Shown here: one piece after another, positions 1-6,638 of the stretch
Position numbering within the stretch: the stretch's first letter is position 1
How the letters are laid out: each line of letters starts with the position of its first letter
Assembly: GCA_964454975.1 (NCBI GenBank)
Contig: CAYVVD010000041.1
Span: 1 to 9,541, forward strand
From: CAYVVD01 sp964454975
Lineage (GTDB): Bacteria > Bacteroidota > Ignavibacteria > Kapaibacteriales > UBA2268
Direction: 5' to 3'
DNA length: 9,541 nt
Notes under the pieces: generated by a model
What the model saw: only the letters and a program-made list of their open reading frames with translations
What the model was told of the DNA's origin: nothing
The model's database searches: none
Translations under genes and position numbers: made by a program

Positions 1-49
1 AATAGGTATGATATGTATATACAAGATTAGCTTCGCTGCTACTTCGTGG

Positions 50-70
50 TCCCGCCTTCGCGGGAATGAC
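50..70. repeat. REP-like GC-rich hairpin
   Basis: A perfect 6-bp stem TCCCGC/GCGGGA (50-55 with 60-65) closes a CTTC loop and is followed by AATGAC. Read on the minus strand it begins GTCATTCCCGC, a form of dispersed extragenic palindrome seen in many bacterial genomes (recalled from general knowledge). It lies just downstream of the histidine kinase stop codon but has no T-tract on that strand, so it is more likely a dispersed repeat that may protect the transcript end than a true terminator. Confidence 0.5.
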
Positions 71-107
71 GGGAGGGAGGATAATCTAAAACGATAACAA
101 CCAGGGA

Positions 108-1244
108 TTACCCGTTGAAATACACGGGGAAGCGAAGAGTGAACTTAGTGCCGTTGCCGTTGTACGATTCGCAGGAAACGCTGCCATTTAGCAAGGAGCT
201 AATCATCTTCGTGATTGCCAGCCCGAGCCCGGTCTTGATTTCGTTTTTGCCTGTTTCTGCAGACAAACGCCCGAATTTGCTGAACAGGCGCGGCATCTCC
301 TCTTTCTTGATTCCCGGACCCTCGTCTTCGACTTCGAAGATCATAAGCTGCTCCATCTTAGGATTAAGGCTTTCATTGTAAGCCCGGATGATGATTTCTT
401 TTTCCGGAGGCGAAAATTTGATGGAGTTAGAAACCAAGTTGCTGAGACACTCCTTGATTAGAGATGAGTCCTGCTTTACCAGTTCGGTCTTCAATTTATT
501 GATAATGCGGATATTCAGCTTCTTTTTGCCGGCTTTATCTTTATAAAAACTAATTGTGTGGTCAAGAAGGTAATTCACATTGAAATTCTCCACAAGCGGT
601 TTGATGTTTTTTTCTTCCAGCTTTGTAATCAGCTCAAGATTGTTGATGATATGCAGCATCATATCCGCGCTGGTGGCAATATCGCCAATCATTTCGTAGC
701 TTTCTTCCTTGGTAAATTTGCCATTGTAATCCTGCATCAGCCTTGAAAAACCCTGGATTACTTTAAGCGGATTTTTCAGGTCGTGTGTAGCGATTGAAAG
801 AAAGTTATTTTTTTCGGTGTTCAGGTGTTTTAGCTGTTGGTTTTGTGCGTGTATAAGTTCTTTCGAATGTTTCAATTCGAGGTGAGTTTTTACCCGAGCG
901 AGGAGTTCTTCCTGCTCGAAAGGCTTTGTAATGTAGTCCACAGCACCGATTTTGAAGCCTTTGATAATATCCTCAAGTTCGCGCCTTCCGGAAAGGAATA
1001 TAATAGGTATATCTATTGTCTTTGGGTTGCTTTTTATACGTCTGCATACTTCGTAGCCGTCTAATTCCGGCATCATTATATCAAGAAGTATCAGGTCAGG
1101 CGAAAGTTTTTCGGCACGGTCAATACCGTCAAGCCCGTCAGTAGTAACAGCTTTCCGGTATCCGTCCAATACATCGCAGAGTAACTGGAGGTTGTCCGAG
1201 TTATCATCAATGATTAATATTAGATACTTACTTTTTGGTTTCAT
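108..1244 (-). CDS. Response regulator-histidine kinase hybrid (cytoplasmic)
   Basis: A 378-residue two-component protein with the receiver domain first and the kinase second. Residues 7-125 form a CheY-like receiver with acidic pair D13/D14, phospho-acceptor D55 in LLDIMMPELDG, switch residue S85 and K107 in TKPF. A short helical linker (about 126-145) leads to a HisKA domain with H154 in the H-box HDLKNPL, then a HATPase domain with N-box N269/N273, G1 DEGPG (307-311) and G2 TGLGLAI (338-344). All catalytic residues are present, so it should autophosphorylate. There is no signal peptide, membrane segment, PAS or GAF domain, so its input probably arrives as phosphate or a partner through the receiver. 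No output regulator is adjacent. The start is an ATG with no visible Shine-Dalgarno sequence, usual in this group. The family is certain; the signal and partner are unknown. Confidence 0.95.
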   Translation of the reverse strand: MKPKSKYLILIIDDNSDNLQLLCDVLDGYRKAVTTDGLDGIDRAEKLSPDLILLDIMMPELDGYEVCRRIKSNPKTIDIPIIFLSGRRELEDIIKGFKIGAVDYITKPFEQEELLARVKTHLELKHSKELIHAQNQQLKHLNTEKNNFLSIATHDLKNPLKVIQGFSRLMQDYNGKFTKEESYEMIGDIATSADMMLHIINNLELITKLEEKNIKPLVENFNVNYLLDHTISFYKDKAGKKKLNIRIINKLKTELVKQDSSLIKECLSNLVSNSIKFSPPEKEIIIRAYNESLNPKMEQLMIFEVEDEGPGIKKEEMPRLFSKFGRLSAETGKNEIKTGLGLAITKMISSLLNGSVSCESYNGNGTKFTLRFPVYFNG

Positions 1245-1405
1245 TGATAGATAATTAAAACCAGTAATGCTATAAATCTATATAAGCAAAAAGCGAAATT
1301 GTCGTTCAGATTTGTAATAAAAGAAATTTACTAATAATAAAATAAAAAAACAATTATTTATTCAAAATATATCCTTAATCAAATATTAACAATAATAAGA
1401 ACAAT

Positions 1406-1430
1406 AAAAAAGGGGCTATAGAAGCCCCTT
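1406..1430 (-). terminator. Rho-independent terminator of the arylsulfotransferase-like gene
   Basis: Read on the minus strand, AAGGGGCT and AGCCCCTT form a perfect 8-bp stem around a 5-base loop, followed directly by a run of T (the A-run 1406-1411 on the plus strand). It lies about 25 bases past the stop codon at 1455-1457, the expected place. It separates this gene from the downstream histidine kinase gene, so the two are probably separate transcription units. Confidence 0.9.
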
Positions 1431-1454
1431 GATTAATTTGAATAAGTCTGATTT

Positions 1455-4250
1455 TTACTTAATCAGTATGCATTGCCTTGTAACTTGCTGTTCAGCCATT
1501 TGCAGGCGGATGTAATACGTGCCGCTTTCCAGGTTTTCGAAGCTGAACTCCGCATCGTAGATTCCCGGAGACATATATCTGTCAAATACTGTATATACTT
1601 TCCTGCCGAGGCTGTTGAACACATCGAGTCGTACATTTCCCGGTATATCAATCTCGTATTTGGCCCGGGTGTAATTATCAAACGGATTTGGATAGTTCTG
1701 GTGCAGGAATATATCAAACGCCTCGCGATTGTATTCTACCGAACTTGCAGGGTCAATCGTGAAATAGTCGTCGCTCATGCTGATTAATTCATCATCTTCA
1801 ACGCTCTTAACAGCGAATACATATAGCCCGGGTGTAATTTCATCGCTTATTTGCCAACTGAATCCACCTGAACTTTCTACAGTATCAATGATTATCTCAG
1901 AAACAAAATCATCGTTTGAGATTAGAAGAATAACATCTTCCTCAATATTATCATCCCATGCGATGAAATAGCTCGAATCAACTTCCCATACTTCTCCACC
2001 AAGCGGTTGTACAAGTCTAAGGAACTGAGGTGTAGTAGTAAAGGAAGCTGCTGTTGACCAGTCACTCTCACCGGCAGAGTTATGCGTTTTAACTCTCCAA
2101 TGATACTCAATACCCTGTTCCAGTCCATCGTATTTATAAAGAGCTTCTTTCAGGTCAGATTCTTCTGAGACTATGTTTAAAAAGTCAGGGTCTGTAGCAA
2201 GCTGGAATGAGTAACTTTGCACAATGCCATAAGTTCCCCATTCAAATGTAACCGGAAGGTTTTCGTTTGCTGTCCCGCCATTTTCCGGAAAGACTGTAAA
2301 TGGTGTAAATGGCAATTGCACTTCAAGATCTTTGCATAAAATAAACTCTCCAAGAAATTCCGCTTCTGCAATAATATTAACATTGTCAACAGTAGTCGGC
2401 AGCGGCATGAATACACCTTCATTAGACTTATCCCTTCCATAAATAGTAAATTCTTCAGGGTTATTCAATCCCATGCATTTATAATCAATCAACAGGTTCA
2501 TTTTGATTAAAGAAACGCCAAACCCGTTAATGATGAATTTTTTCGGTTCAATCCATGGTGCATCGCCTTCAAATTTTGGATTAAGAGCTGCGTAGTCGTA
2601 CTTTTCAACTATTAACTCGTTATAGCCTTCACCATTAATATCATTAATTTTGATATCCATACAGGTTTCGCCCAATTCCGGAGAAGAAAAGTCATATACA
2701 CCGTTTTTCTGTACTTCAAATTGAGATATTTTTACCTGCGGTTTTCCCTCTGTAAATGGGAACCTGTAGGCTCTGTAGCTTGCCACACTACCTTCACTGA
2801 ATCTTAGTTCAAACACCACCTCGCCTTCGTGTGTTACTTCAGTTACTGCAAGGCTGTCTGAAAGGCTTCCACCGCCCCAGCCGATAAGTGTATTTCCATT
2901 AGGAAGACGCTGCGAACTTGCCATAAACGGCCCAAAAACGGGAGGGTCAGGTGCGAATTCCCAGGCAAGAGTGGCTGTCATATTATCGAGGTCCAGATTA
3001 TACTCAACAGCCCTCGATGTCATTCCGGAATTTTTACTTGTGTTATCAAACAACAATATGTTGCCATTATCAAGCCTGGTTACATCATGGTGTCCCTGAG
3101 AAAACTCGGCATTTTCACCAATCCATTCGAATTGATTATTCTTGCCACCCAGGCGCCACATTATTTCACCTGAATTCCTGTTAATTTTAGTTATTTCTCT
3201 TAGACCAAGAGGAGTTATAAGAATATTTCCATCATAATCATAATGAATTGAATTAACATGAATCGGATCGAATGCAAGGTTGTTAAAGTTGGCTGTGTAT
3301 GAATCTTCAATATCGTAGTAATCCAGGCTGCGCCATTGGAATATCACATTTTTGTCAGCATCCACTTCCTGGATAACTGAACTTGAAACAAAAGCACGTG
3401 GTGCACCTCCATACTCCGACAAGTCCATAGGTTGCAGGTCATATGAAAGCATAAGAGCATGACCATTAGGTAAAAGTTCAAAATCATGCCCTTCGGCAAT
3501 ATACCCGTTTCCCATTTGGAAGCTGTCAACTACTGTAAAAGAATTATCCATTATGTAATGAGTAACATTTCCTCCACCCGTAAATGTTAATTGCTCAATT
3601 GTCTGGGCGTATGAAAAATAACCATTTGCTTGCATCTTAAAATCAAAAACAGGTTTGTCATTAGGAATCTTTTTATAATAATAAGGTGTTCCGTCATTAT
3701 TCAACATCATCATATAGTGGCCGGTATTTTCGTTCTTTACATAAACCGCAAGGAAAATATAACCTTCAGCTGTTTCGCCTAATACCTTTGTGTCCATTGC
3801 CGGGAAATCTTCAGGTAATTCTTCAAAGGCAATACTACCTGTACTTTTATTCGGCAGAAGGCCTTCACCGGGGAAAAATTCATAATAATTAAGCTTTTCT
3901 TCCAATGGGGTGATTTTAAATTCGAAAGTGGCTTCAGGTAGTTTCGAATTTTTGATTGATACACTTACTGTCTCACCCGGAAGGAACTTAGAATCCGGTT
4001 TAAATATTAATGTTTTTCTGTCAGTTGAAAAAATAAGTTCGCCACTTCGGATACCACTCTTCGAACCGGTTACCTCAATGTTTTCTTCGAGAATTGTAGA
4101 ATAATCAATATCAGAACCTTCCCTGATTATAATTGATGTTTCCCTGGTATTTAATTCCGAGCCGGGAACAGGTGAAACAAATTGAAAATCTTCAATAGAA
4201 GAAAAAACGATTGCTGAGAATGCAATCATTATAACAATATACTTTAACAT
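1455..4250 (-). CDS. Secreted arylsulfotransferase-like protein with T9SS C-terminal domain
   Basis: A 931-residue multidomain exported protein. Residues 1-18 are a signal peptide. Residues 24-102 resemble a bacterial Ig-like (Big_5) domain. Residues about 160-500 match arylsulfotransferase/ASST-type beta-propellers (Pfam Arylsulfotrans_2-like), with family-type histidine motifs GHDFELLPNG (H255), IHVNSIH (H331, H336) and GHHDVTRLDNGN (H387/H388). A beta-rich region of unknown type (about 505-645) follows, then a fibronectin-III-like domain (648-740), a Kre9/KNH-like Ig domain (744-832) and a Type IX secretion C-terminal domain (about 845-931, QNYPNPFDN at 851-859). ASST enzymes move sulfate between phenolic compounds through a sulfo-histidine; whether this distant member is catalytic cannot be told here. 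The CTD implies export across the outer membrane and attachment to the cell surface or release. It has its own terminator and lies divergent from an ArsR regulator. Export and domain order are firm; the enzyme activity is not. Confidence 0.85.
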   Translation of the reverse strand: MLKYIVIMIAFSAIVFSSIEDFQFVSPVPGSELNTRETSIIIREGSDIDYSTILEENIEVTGSKSGIRSGELIFSTDRKTLIFKPDSKFLPGETVSVSIKNSKLPEATFEFKITPLEEKLNYYEFFPGEGLLPNKSTGSIAFEELPEDFPAMDTKVLGETAEGYIFLAVYVKNENTGHYMMMLNNDGTPYYYKKIPNDKPVFDFKMQANGYFSYAQTIEQLTFTGGGNVTHYIMDNSFTVVDSFQMGNGYIAEGHDFELLPNGHALMLSYDLQPMDLSEYGGAPRAFVSSSVIQEVDADKNVIFQWRSLDYYDIEDSYTANFNNLAFDPIHVNSIHYDYDGNILITPLGLREITKINRNSGEIMWRLGGKNNQFEWIGENAEFSQGHHDVTRLDNGNILLFDNTSKNSGMTSRAVEYNLDLDNMTATLAWEFAPDPPVFGPFMASSQRLPNGNTLIGWGGGSLSDSLAVTEVTHEGEVVFELRFSEGSVASYRAYRFPFTEGKPQVKISQFEVQKNGVYDFSSPELGETCMDIKINDINGEGYNELIVEKYDYAALNPKFEGDAPWIEPKKFIINGFGVSLIKMNLLIDYKCMGLNNPEEFTIYGRDKSNEGVFMPLPTTVDNVNIIAEAEFLGEFILCKDLEVQLPFTPFTVFPENGGTANENLPVTFEWGTYGIVQSYSFQLATDPDFLNIVSEESDLKEALYKYDGLEQGIEYHWRVKTHNSAGESDWSTAASFTTTPQFLRLVQPLGGEVWEVDSSYFIAWDDNIEEDVILLISNDDFVSEIIIDTVESSGGFSWQISDEITPGLYVFAVKSVEDDELISMSDDYFTIDPASSVEYNREAFDIFLHQNYPNPFDNYTRAKYEIDIPGNVRLDVFNSLGRKVYTVFDRYMSPGIYDAEFSFENLESGTYYIRLQMAEQQVTRQCILIK

Positions 4251-4331
4251 AACTTAACCCCAAGTCTGTTGAAAAAAAGATATTTTAAATCGTCCCGTTT
4301 GTACTAATTACTCCCCTTATATCAATTCATC

Positions 4332-4339
4332 CAAATGTA
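4332..4339 (-). promoter_or_regulatory. Bacteroidota-type -7 element for the arylsulfotransferase-like gene
   Basis: Read on the minus strand this is TACATTTG, an exact match to the TAnnTTTG consensus of Bacteroidota housekeeping promoters. It would give a leader of roughly 75 bases before the ATG at 4250. No TTG-type -33 element lies at the expected distance; that position is taken by the 11-bp repeats, which would fit an activator-dependent promoter. An 8-base motif can occur by chance in AT-rich DNA. Confidence 0.4.
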
Positions 4340-4351
4340 TTGTGTAGAATC

Positions 4352-4384
4352 GGTTAATATTTGGTTAGTATCAAGTTAATAAAA
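4352..4384. promoter_or_regulatory. Three 11-bp tandem repeats, possible regulator boxes
   Basis: GGTTAATAT starts at 4352, GGTTAGTAT at 4363 and AGTTAATAA at 4374, an exact 11-bp period, so the copies lie on one face of the helix. PhoB/OmpR-type response regulators bind direct repeats of this period, often over the -35 region. Relative to the minus-strand -7 element at 4332-4339 the repeats cover about -27 to -59, where such an activator would sit. No matching regulator is encoded in the window. Confidence 0.4.
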
Positions 4385-4548
4385 AGAACAAAAAAAAGCC
4401 AGAAGTTTCCATATTTTTTTATCTTGTTGTTGTATTGACACATGAACCTCCAATTCGTCTCATAATATTTTATACACTATGAAGTTTACAAAATGGGCTT
4501 AAAAACAGCAAGAATTCAAAAAAATAAAATATTTGATTAATTTTATAG

Positions 4549-4566
4549 TTTATTCAACTGAATAAA
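4549..4566. promoter_or_regulatory. Operator-like palindrome upstream of the ArsR gene
   Basis: TTTATTCA-AC-TGAATAAA is a perfect inverted repeat with 8-bp arms and a 2-base spacer, ending 10 bases before the ArsR start codon. ArsR/SmtB-family dimers bind AT-rich dyads containing TTCA/TGAA half-sites close to or over their own promoters, so this is the likely autorepression operator. The same site could influence the divergent gene, though its start is about 300 bases away. Confidence 0.6.
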
Positions 4567-4576
4567 ATTTGTAAAG

Positions 4577-4900
4577 ATGAGCAAAGCTATTCAAATAGAT
4601 ACAGTTGGCGGAAGAGACGATGTCTTTGGCGAATCCCAGGTTGAGATTTTAGCCAGGCGATTTAAAATACTATCTGAACCAAGCAGACTTAAAATATTAC
4701 GCTGTCTGTTCAGTGGAGAATTGTGTGTCGGAGATATCATTAAAGACACAGGTTTAATGCAGGCAAATGTTTCCAAGCAGCTAAAGATTCTAACTGAAAA
4801 TGGAATCCTTGGCGTTAGAAGGGAAGGACTTCAAAGATACTACAAAGTAGTGGATCACACTGTTCTGCAAATCTGCAACCTTCTTTGCGGGCATCATTAA
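4577..4900 (+). CDS. ArsR/SmtB-family transcriptional repressor
   Basis: A 107-residue winged helix-turn-helix protein. Residues 24-46 (ARRFKILSEPSRLKILRCL) are the family's entry helices. ELCVGD (48-53) is the counterpart of the ELCVCD metal-site helix, and the recognition helix spans roughly 60-73 (LMQANVSKQLKIL). The beta wing is 79-92 (GVRREGLQRYYKVV). The second cysteine of the classic arsenic/cadmium CxC site is replaced by glycine. Other thiols and ligands are C43, C50, C100, C104, H94 and the terminal H106-H107, so sensing could be by cysteine oxidation or persulfide, or by metal at C-terminal ligands; the sequence does not decide. The ATG start has no clear Shine-Dalgarno sequence and lies just after a perfect palindrome, suggesting autorepression. 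No transporter or metal gene is adjacent; the divergent neighbour is the arylsulfotransferase-like gene. Confidence 0.93.
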   Translation: MSKAIQIDTVGGRDDVFGESQVEILARRFKILSEPSRLKILRCLFSGELCVGDIIKDTGLMQANVSKQLKILTENGILGVRREGLQRYYKVVDHTVLQICNLLCGHH

Positions 4901-5022
4901 TAAAACACTTAGAAAGTTATTACAAAAATCAATCCAATATAAACCGGCCAGTACATTATTCTCGGGAACAAGTTGTTTTCATATTGAATAAACCTGATAT
5001 TCTCGTACTTTGTGAGTAATAT

Positions 5023-5050
5023 GCTGTTAATAGCATATACTATTAACAGC
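5023..5050. promoter_or_regulatory. Perfect 11-6-11 inverted repeat
   Basis: GCTGTTAATAG (5023-5033) and CTATTAACAGC (5040-5050) are exact reverse complements around CATATA. The dyad lies 123 bases after the ArsR stop and 58 bases before the acyltransferase start. No T-tract follows on the plus strand, so a terminator for the ArsR gene is less likely than an operator or a leader hairpin for the acyltransferase gene. Confidence 0.5.
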
Positions 5051-5108
5051 CGAAATGATTAGTTTTGTGTCTTGTTAAAAATAGCACATATAGTTAATAT
5101 ATCCTGAT

Positions 5109-5825
5109 TTGAGTTCAATATTAAATAAATCCGGCTTTATTATTAAGGCCATTATAATTGCAGTAGTAACCATGTTTTACTCACTGCTGGTAATGCTTGC
5201 GATGCTGCTCGCCGGGAAAAAAGTATTCTTTCCATTTTCAAGTAGCTGGTCAGAAATACTCCTGAAAATTTCGAGGGTCAGAGTAAAAATCAATGGTTCA
5301 TTCCCTGCTTCAGGTGAATATGTTTTTGTCTGTAATCATTCCAGCATGTTCGACATTCCTGTCTTGCTTGCAAGCATCCCGCTGAATACTGCGATAATAT
5401 ACAAAAAGGAACTTGAGAAAGTTCCGGTCTTTGGCTGGGGGCTTGCAATGTCGCCATTTGTAGGCGTTAAGAGGGAGAATCCCAGGATGGCTGTTGCTTC
5501 AATAGACGTAGCAGTGAATGCAATAGGCTCTGGTACTTCTGTTATTGTATTTCCGGAAGGCACGCGATCACAAACAGGAGAACTGGGACAATTTAAACGG
5601 GGGGCATTTCTGCTGGCATCGCGCTCAGGCAAACCTATAATACCTGTTACAATTAAAGGCACAAATAATATTATGCCCGGCGATAAGCTTCAATTCAAAA
5701 GCGGAAATGTAGAAATTGTGGTTCACGATTTGATTCTTCCTCCGGCAGGGGAAAAACCGGGTTGGGAAAAACAGGTGATGAACGAAATACGCGAAATAAT
5801 TTCAGGGGAAATTGAAAGAAAATAA
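5109..5825 (+). CDS. plsC: 1-acyl-sn-glycerol-3-phosphate acyltransferase (PlsC family)
   Basis: A 238-residue membrane-bound enzyme that adds the second acyl chain to lysophosphatidate, giving phosphatidate for phospholipid synthesis. Residues 10-35 form a hydrophobic N-terminal membrane segment. The four family motifs are present: motif I NHSSMFD (76-82, catalytic H77 and D82), motif II around GVKREN (119-124), motif III FPEGTRS (148-154) and motif IV IPVTIKG (178-184). Length is normal. The start used is a TTG at 5109 with no Shine-Dalgarno sequence; the frame is closed by a stop at 5091-5093. The next in-frame ATG (5172) would cut into the membrane segment, so TTG is preferred but not proven. 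An unrelated acyl donor substrate, such as an ornithine lipid precursor, cannot be excluded. It stands alone, with tRNA-Phe 44 bases downstream. Confidence 0.92.
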   Translation: MSSILNKSGFIIKAIIIAVVTMFYSLLVMLAMLLAGKKVFFPFSSSWSEILLKISRVRVKINGSFPASGEYVFVCNHSSMFDIPVLLASIPLNTAIIYKKELEKVPVFGWGLAMSPFVGVKRENPRMAVASIDVAVNAIGSGTSVIVFPEGTRSQTGELGQFKRGAFLLASRSGKPIIPVTIKGTNNIMPGDKLQFKSGNVEIVVHDLILPPAGEKPGWEKQVMNEIREIISGEIERK

Positions 5826-5827
5826 TT

Positions 5828-5857
5828 TTGCCGGAAAGCCGGAAAGGTTTAATTTTG
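5828..5857 (+). promoter_or_regulatory. Bacteroidota-type promoter of tRNA-Phe
   Basis: TTG at 5828-5830 and TAATTTTG at 5850-5857 are separated by 19 bases, matching the Bacteroidota -33 TTG and -7 TAnnTTTG arrangement. Transcription would begin about 5863-5865, a few bases before the mature tRNA start. Between the two elements is a tandem duplicate of GCCGGAAA (5830-5837 and 5838-5845). This site is the best promoter-level support in the window for the group assignment. Confidence 0.7.
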
Positions 5858-5869
5858 TAACTCTAACAG

Positions 5870-5942
<73 letters not shown>

Positions 5943-5948
5943 CTTAGG

Positions 5949-5987
5949 AACCGCAAAGACCCTGTGTTGATGCGGTTTCGTGTTTTT
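5949..5987 (+). terminator. Probable terminator after tRNA-Phe
   Basis: AACCGCA (5949-5955) and TGCGGTT (5971-5977) form a perfect 7-bp stem around a 15-base loop, followed by CG and then T-rich sequence (TGTTTTT). It starts seven bases after the tRNA, where a terminator is expected. The long loop and the delayed T-run make it weaker than the terminator at 1406-1430. Confidence 0.55.
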
Positions 5988-6001
5988 AATATTCCCAAAA
6001 T

Positions 6002-6020
6002 GTTCGTTTTAAGTTCGTTT
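6002..6020 (+). repeat. GTTCGTTT direct repeats beside tRNA-Phe
   Basis: GTTCGTTT occurs exactly at 6002-6009 and 6013-6020, an 11-bp period, about 60 bases past the 3' end of tRNA-Phe. Short repeats next to a tRNA integration site can be arm-type binding sites for a tyrosine recombinase. No integrase gene survives in the window, so this role is inferred. Confidence 0.35.
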
Positions 6021-6275
6021 CGAATTTTTTTACACCCTTTTTTAGCCTTAAATTCACAGTAAAATGAAAAGCAGTATTTCGGCACGCAATACAACCAGGC
6101 TCTCCGGTTCGGAATAGTAGCAGATATTTGATTGACCCCGTTTAAACAGGCGATTGCATTGGTTGTCGGTATCGCTCGGATACGATCCAATCGAACCAAA
6201 AGAATAAAGGTGGGATTATTTCCGTTGATTAAAATAAATTAATTATTTGCTAACTCTATATATATCAGGTAGTTA

Positions 6276-6284
6276 CCCCCCCCC
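6276..6284. repeat. C9 homopolymer
   Basis: Nine consecutive C residues stand in otherwise strongly AT-rich intergenic DNA. Such runs can slip during replication. No reading frame or promoter spacer that it would switch is visible, so it is recorded only as a repeat. Confidence 0.6.
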
Positions 6285-6380
6285 AGAATTTCCGTAAAAT
6301 ATTGTTTTTTATTAAGGAAAATATTCTGTTAATTACAATAAAGAATTAATTGTTCTTTAACTTCATAAATAATTAAACTA

Positions 6381-6426
6381 AGCAATCGCATTGCTTCGCT
6401 CAATTCCCACATTGCTATGTGGAATT
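6381..6426. repeat. Two tandem hairpins
   Basis: AGCAAT/ATTGCT (6381-6386 with 6390-6395) is a perfect 6-bp stem with a 3-base loop. AATTC-C-CACAT (6402-6412) pairs with ATGTGGAATT (6417-6426) through ten base pairs with one bulged C. They lie six bases apart and precede the mini-ORF with a strong ribosome binding site. A leader structure, a remnant of a palindromic repeat or a weak terminator are all possible. Confidence 0.4.
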
Positions 6427-6471
6427 TCTATTTCTTAAAGTATTTTATTAATTCTATTTCCGGAGGTTGAG

Positions 6472-6504
6472 ATGAAAATTGAACCAAATTATCAAATAAA
6501 ATGA
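6472..6504 (+). CDS. 10-codon mini-ORF with strong ribosome binding site (leader peptide or gene remnant)
   Basis: GGAGG (6462-6466) lies five bases before ATG, the strongest Shine-Dalgarno match in the window, yet the frame encodes only MKIEPNYQIK before TGA. A second frame (6508-6597, 29 codons) begins four bases later and ends inside the dyad that precedes the 6653 gene. Either this is a short leader, or it is the surviving start of a gene that has been lost. The peptide has no run of one amino acid of the kind used for classical attenuation. Confidence 0.25.
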   Translation: MKIEPNYQIK

Positions 6505-6572
6505 CCGATGAAGTATGCCCTCCACCGGTCCAGCCACTTTATGTTCTTTGGTATCTTATACACAGTTTCCCA

Positions 6573-6610
6573 AAGACATAATGAAATCGAAATATAAGAC
6601 ATTATGTCTT
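6573..6610. promoter_or_regulatory. 11-16-11 inverted repeat, candidate operator
   Basis: AAGACATAATG (6573-6583) and CATTATGTCTT (6600-6610) are exact reverse complements with a 16-base spacer. The right arm shares its last two T bases with a TTGACA box at 6609-6614, so a protein bound here would contact or block the promoter of the secreted-protein cluster. As RNA it could form a hairpin only if transcription starts further upstream. Confidence 0.5.
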
Positions 6611-6638
6611 GACATCAAAATAATTTTGAAAATAAAAT
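6609..6638 (+). promoter_or_regulatory. Promoter candidates for the secreted-protein cluster
   Basis: TTGACA (6609-6614) and TAAAAT (6633-6638), 18 bases apart, resemble a sigma-70 promoter. Overlapping them, TAATTTTG (6621-6628) matches the Bacteroidota -7 element exactly, although no TTG lies at the usual -33 distance. Either reading starts transcription within about 20 bases of the ATG at 6653. Both cannot be principal, and the Bacteroidota element better suits the host. Confidence 0.45.

Larger units (their letters stand above)
4251..4576. other. Divergent intergenic region between arylsulfotransferase-like and arsR-type genes
   Basis: This 326-base AT-rich gap must hold the promoters of both flanking genes. 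It contains a minus-strand -7-like element, a set of three 11-bp tandem repeats and an operator-like palindrome next to the ArsR start, each listed separately. A TTGACA at 4435-4440 is followed 20 bases later by CATAAT, too long a spacing for a confident sigma-70 call. No ORF or RNA gene is apparent. Confidence 0.7.

Noticed and set aside
4435..4466. Sigma-70 promoter TTGACA...CATAAT for the ArsR gene
   Set aside because: The spacing of 20 bases is too long and the Bacteroidota sigma factor prefers other elements.
4577..4900. BigR/SqrR persulfide sensor assignment
   Set aside because: C104 aligns with the C-terminal cysteine of BigR, but C43 is one position off the other cysteine relative to the conserved GE, so the dithiol pair cannot be claimed.
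5831..5845. Terminator after the acyltransferase gene (CCGG-AAAG-CCGG)
   Set aside because: The stem is only 4 bp and is explained by a tandem GCCGGAAA duplication inside the tRNA promoter spacer.
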